A DNA stretch of 43,834 nt from Myxococcales bacterium (lineage in GTDB: Bacteria > Myxococcota_A > Polyangia > Polyangiales > Polyangiaceae), in the NCBI GenBank assembly GCA_947473045.1, contig CANJCO010000042.1, positions 1 to 43,834 of the forward strand. The letters are read 5' to 3'. A program made the translations under genes and the position numbers. Below, one piece after another: positions 42,735 through 43,834 of the stretch (position 1 is the stretch's first letter; every line of letters begins with the position of its first letter). Under the pieces are notes generated by a model. That model was given only the letters and a program-made list of their open reading frames with translations, did no database searches and was not told the origin of the DNA.

Positions 42735-43256
42735 TCACTCGATCGCGTGGCAGCCTTTGCAGCCGAAGCCCTTCATCGTCTTCATGTCGAAGGGTTGGTC
42801 ACCCATGGCCTTCGCCATCGCCGGCTCGACGACCTCGTGCATGAATTTCACGTCCTCAGGCTTGGCCTTTGCGAGCTTGGCGAACGCGTCGGGGGTCGAT
42901 ATTTTCAGCTTGGGCAAAAACTTCTGAGGCGCCTCGCGGTTGGGGCCGTGGCACGTCTTGCAGCTGAAGTCGGCGAACTCTTTCGGCTCGTGATCCTGAA
43001 AGACCTTGGCCATCGCCGGCATGACCTTCGCCTTCATGTAGGCGACTTGCTCGGGCGTGCCTTGCGCCTCGGCCCAGGTCGCGCGCAAGGCAGCCGGCGC
43101 AGGCGCGGCGCTCGCGACAGGGGCCGCGGAGGCGCTGGGCGCAGGGGCCTCGCTCGCAACGGGAGCCGGCGAAGCAGGAGCGGCCGAGGGGGCCCCACCG
43201 CATCCGAGGGCGAGGGCAAAGCAAGCAGCGATCAGCGCGGAAGCAGTGATTTGCAT
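42735..43256 (-). CDS. Di-haem c-type cytochrome lipoprotein
   Basis: A 173-residue lipoprotein (MQITASALIAACFALALGC, lipobox ALGC). An Ala/Pro/Ser linker (about 20-58) precedes a helical domain with two CxxCH sites, FSCKTCHGPNREAP and a C-terminal GFGCKGCHAIE. The repeat VMPAMAKVFQ and VVEPAMAKAMGD around the two haems suggests an internal duplication. It is probably a small periplasmic or outer-membrane-tethered electron carrier. The ATG at 43254-43256 begins the signal; the frame runs further upstream without a sensible N-terminus. It is bracketed by the two inverted copies of the 25-base hairpin element. Confidence 0.88.
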   Translation of the reverse strand: MQITASALIAACFALALGCGGAPSAAPASPAPVASEAPAPSASAAPVASAAPAPAALRATWAEAQGTPEQVAYMKAKVMPAMAKVFQDHEPKEFADFSCKTCHGPNREAPQKFLPKLKISTPDAFAKLAKAKPEDVKFMHEVVEPAMAKAMGDQPFDMKTMKGFGCKGCHAIE

Positions 43257-43419
43257 GTGCGTGCATAGTACACGACGAGGCCTCCCGGCGCGAGCACGTT
43301 CGGGGCGCGCGCGATCACTGCGCCACACCTTCCGCGCGCGGCTCCGGCGGCGGCCGTGGCGCGCCCCGAGGGAATGGCAAGCGCTTAGCAGCCCATGCGC
43401 AATAAGCTGCGGACTCGAA

Positions 43420-43450
43420 CTGGCAGGCCGCTGCTTCAACGGCCTGCCAG
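43420..43450. repeat. Dispersed hairpin element, inverted copy of 42507-42533
   Basis: CTGGCAGGCCG and CGGCCTGCCAG form an 11-bp perfect stem with loop CTGCTTCAA. The core is identical over 25 bases to the reverse complement of the element at 42507-42533, about 0.9 kb away, with the cytochrome gene between them. Confidence 0.8.
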
Positions 43451-43527
43451 AGCCTCGCAGGGCGGCGCGTCCGGGTAGAGCAGGCACTCACGACGCGCTC
43501 CGTCGACGACGTGCTCGCGGGCCGAAT

Positions 43528-43549
43528 CGGCAACGCGTCGGCAACGCGT
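43528..43549. repeat. Tandem 11-nt duplication
   Basis: CGGCAACGCGT occurs twice in direct tandem, with a similar CGCCGCG following. Probably a small slippage duplication. Confidence 0.6.
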
Positions 43550-43675
43550 CGCCGCGGTCGCCGCGAATCGGCCCCACGACGGCCCCACACTGGCCCGGCC
43601 ACCCTCCCAACTCGCGATCTGCCTGAATTCAGCCACATCGCCCATGGCACGCGCCCTGCTCAGTCTCTGAGCGCC

Positions 43676-43834
43676 ATGCCGAGTCTCGAACACGATGCGC
43701 TCATCGAGCTGATCCGCAGCGATCCGTCGCTGCTTCGCACGCTGCTCGCGTCCTCGGGAGTCGAGCTCGCGGGCGGCGAGGCCGAAGTCTGCGACGCCAC
43801 GCTCACGGCGCCCGAGCTTCGGGCCGATCTCGTA
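43676..43834 (+). CDS. Start of an unknown cytosolic protein (runs off the window)
   Basis: The first 53 codons of a plus-strand gene: MPSLEHDALIELIRSDPSLL, then a helix and TAPELRADLV. No signal peptide is present. The beginning resembles small uncharacterised proteins of the Rpn/PD-(D/E)XK-like type in which a conserved YRADLV-like segment follows the first 50 residues, but too little is visible to assign a family. Confidence 0.6.
   Translation, partial: MPSLEHDALIELIRSDPSLLRTLLASSGVELAGGEAEVCDATLTAPELRADLV

Larger units (their letters stand above)
43257..43675. other. Intergenic region before the partial plus-strand gene
   Basis: This 419-nt gap holds the hairpin at 43420-43450 and the 11-nt tandem duplication at 43528-43549. 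It has no convincing gene: the open frames here are Arg/Ala-rich and without a signal or domain. A TACTAT -10-like element lies just upstream of the minus-strand cytochrome start. Confidence 0.4.

Noticed and set aside
43395-43455. tRNA-like GTTCGAGTC segment on the minus strand
   Set aside because: No matching 5-bp T-stem, acceptor stem or anticodon arm can be folded around it.
43315-43693. Minus-strand open frames between the last two genes
   Set aside because: Arg/Ala-rich, no ribosome binding site, overlapping the hairpin and tandem repeat; coding potential is not convincing.

Overview
The window is high-GC DNA from a Gram-negative bacterium with abundant envelope lipoproteins. It most likely comes from Myxococcota, probably a Polyangiales (Sorangineae)-type genome. 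The basis is the gene content: a Tad-like locus rich in FHA domains, cysteine-rich lipoproteins with DADC/DAG signatures, many secreted c-type cytochromes, a KamA radical-SAM enzyme, a HisKA_2-type sensor kinase, and tight ATGA/GTGA gene overlaps. The taxon is inferred from these features and not from any marker gene. I see no rRNA, tRNA, CRISPR array, transposase or integrase.

Layout. 1-6331 (minus) is a housekeeping and signalling run: PAS/GAF histidine kinase, SAM-methyltransferase-like protein, an unknown protein, undecaprenyl-diphosphatase, an ECF sigma factor with a small membrane partner, and the N-terminal part of a class III fructose-1,6-bisphosphatase. 6638-7081 (+) is a PH-domain membrane protein. 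7101-10571 (minus) is pntAB plus a small membrane protein, followed by an MBOAT acyltransferase (10683-12146, minus). 12352-14237 (+) pairs a Cys-rich lipoprotein with a di-haem cytochrome and ends at a convergent terminator region.

14319-18914 (minus) is a four-gene secreted redox module: di-haem lipoprotein, DUF1549-like mono-haem lipoprotein, small lipoprotein, and a Tat-exported DUF1501-like protein. It sits behind a possible sigma-54 promoter. 19069-29639 (minus) is the centrepiece, a compact ten-gene Tad-like secretion/pilus machine. It holds a lipoprotein, CpaB, the CpaC secretin, an FHA-fused CpaF/TadA ATPase, TadB, TadC, two FHA-TM-periplasmic proteins, a TPR lipoprotein and a second CpaF ATPase. 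The locus has no visible pilin, prepilin peptidase, TadZ or TadE/F/G. Its gene complement recalls the Tad-like Kil machinery that Myxococcus xanthus uses for contact-dependent prey killing. Kinship with Kil is an inference to be tested.

29714-31870 (+) holds a PAP2_3 (IPC-synthase-like) lipid enzyme overlapping an outer-membrane protein gene by a TTGA junction, then a 53-residue single-TM protein. 31890-34879 (minus) is KamA, a WYL regulator and a cytochrome c'-like lipoprotein that overlaps the regulator gene. 34952-36259 (+) is thymidine/pyrimidine-nucleoside phosphorylase, convergent and overlapping by 8 bp with metG (36252-38267, minus). An isoprenylcysteine-methyltransferase-like membrane protein with an odd C-terminal extension follows, then a large alpha/beta-hydrolase lipoprotein, a Cys-rich lipoprotein, a cluster of five consecutive hairpins (42507-42656), a di-haem lipoprotein, an inverted second copy of one hairpin, and the start of an unknown plus-strand gene that runs off the window.
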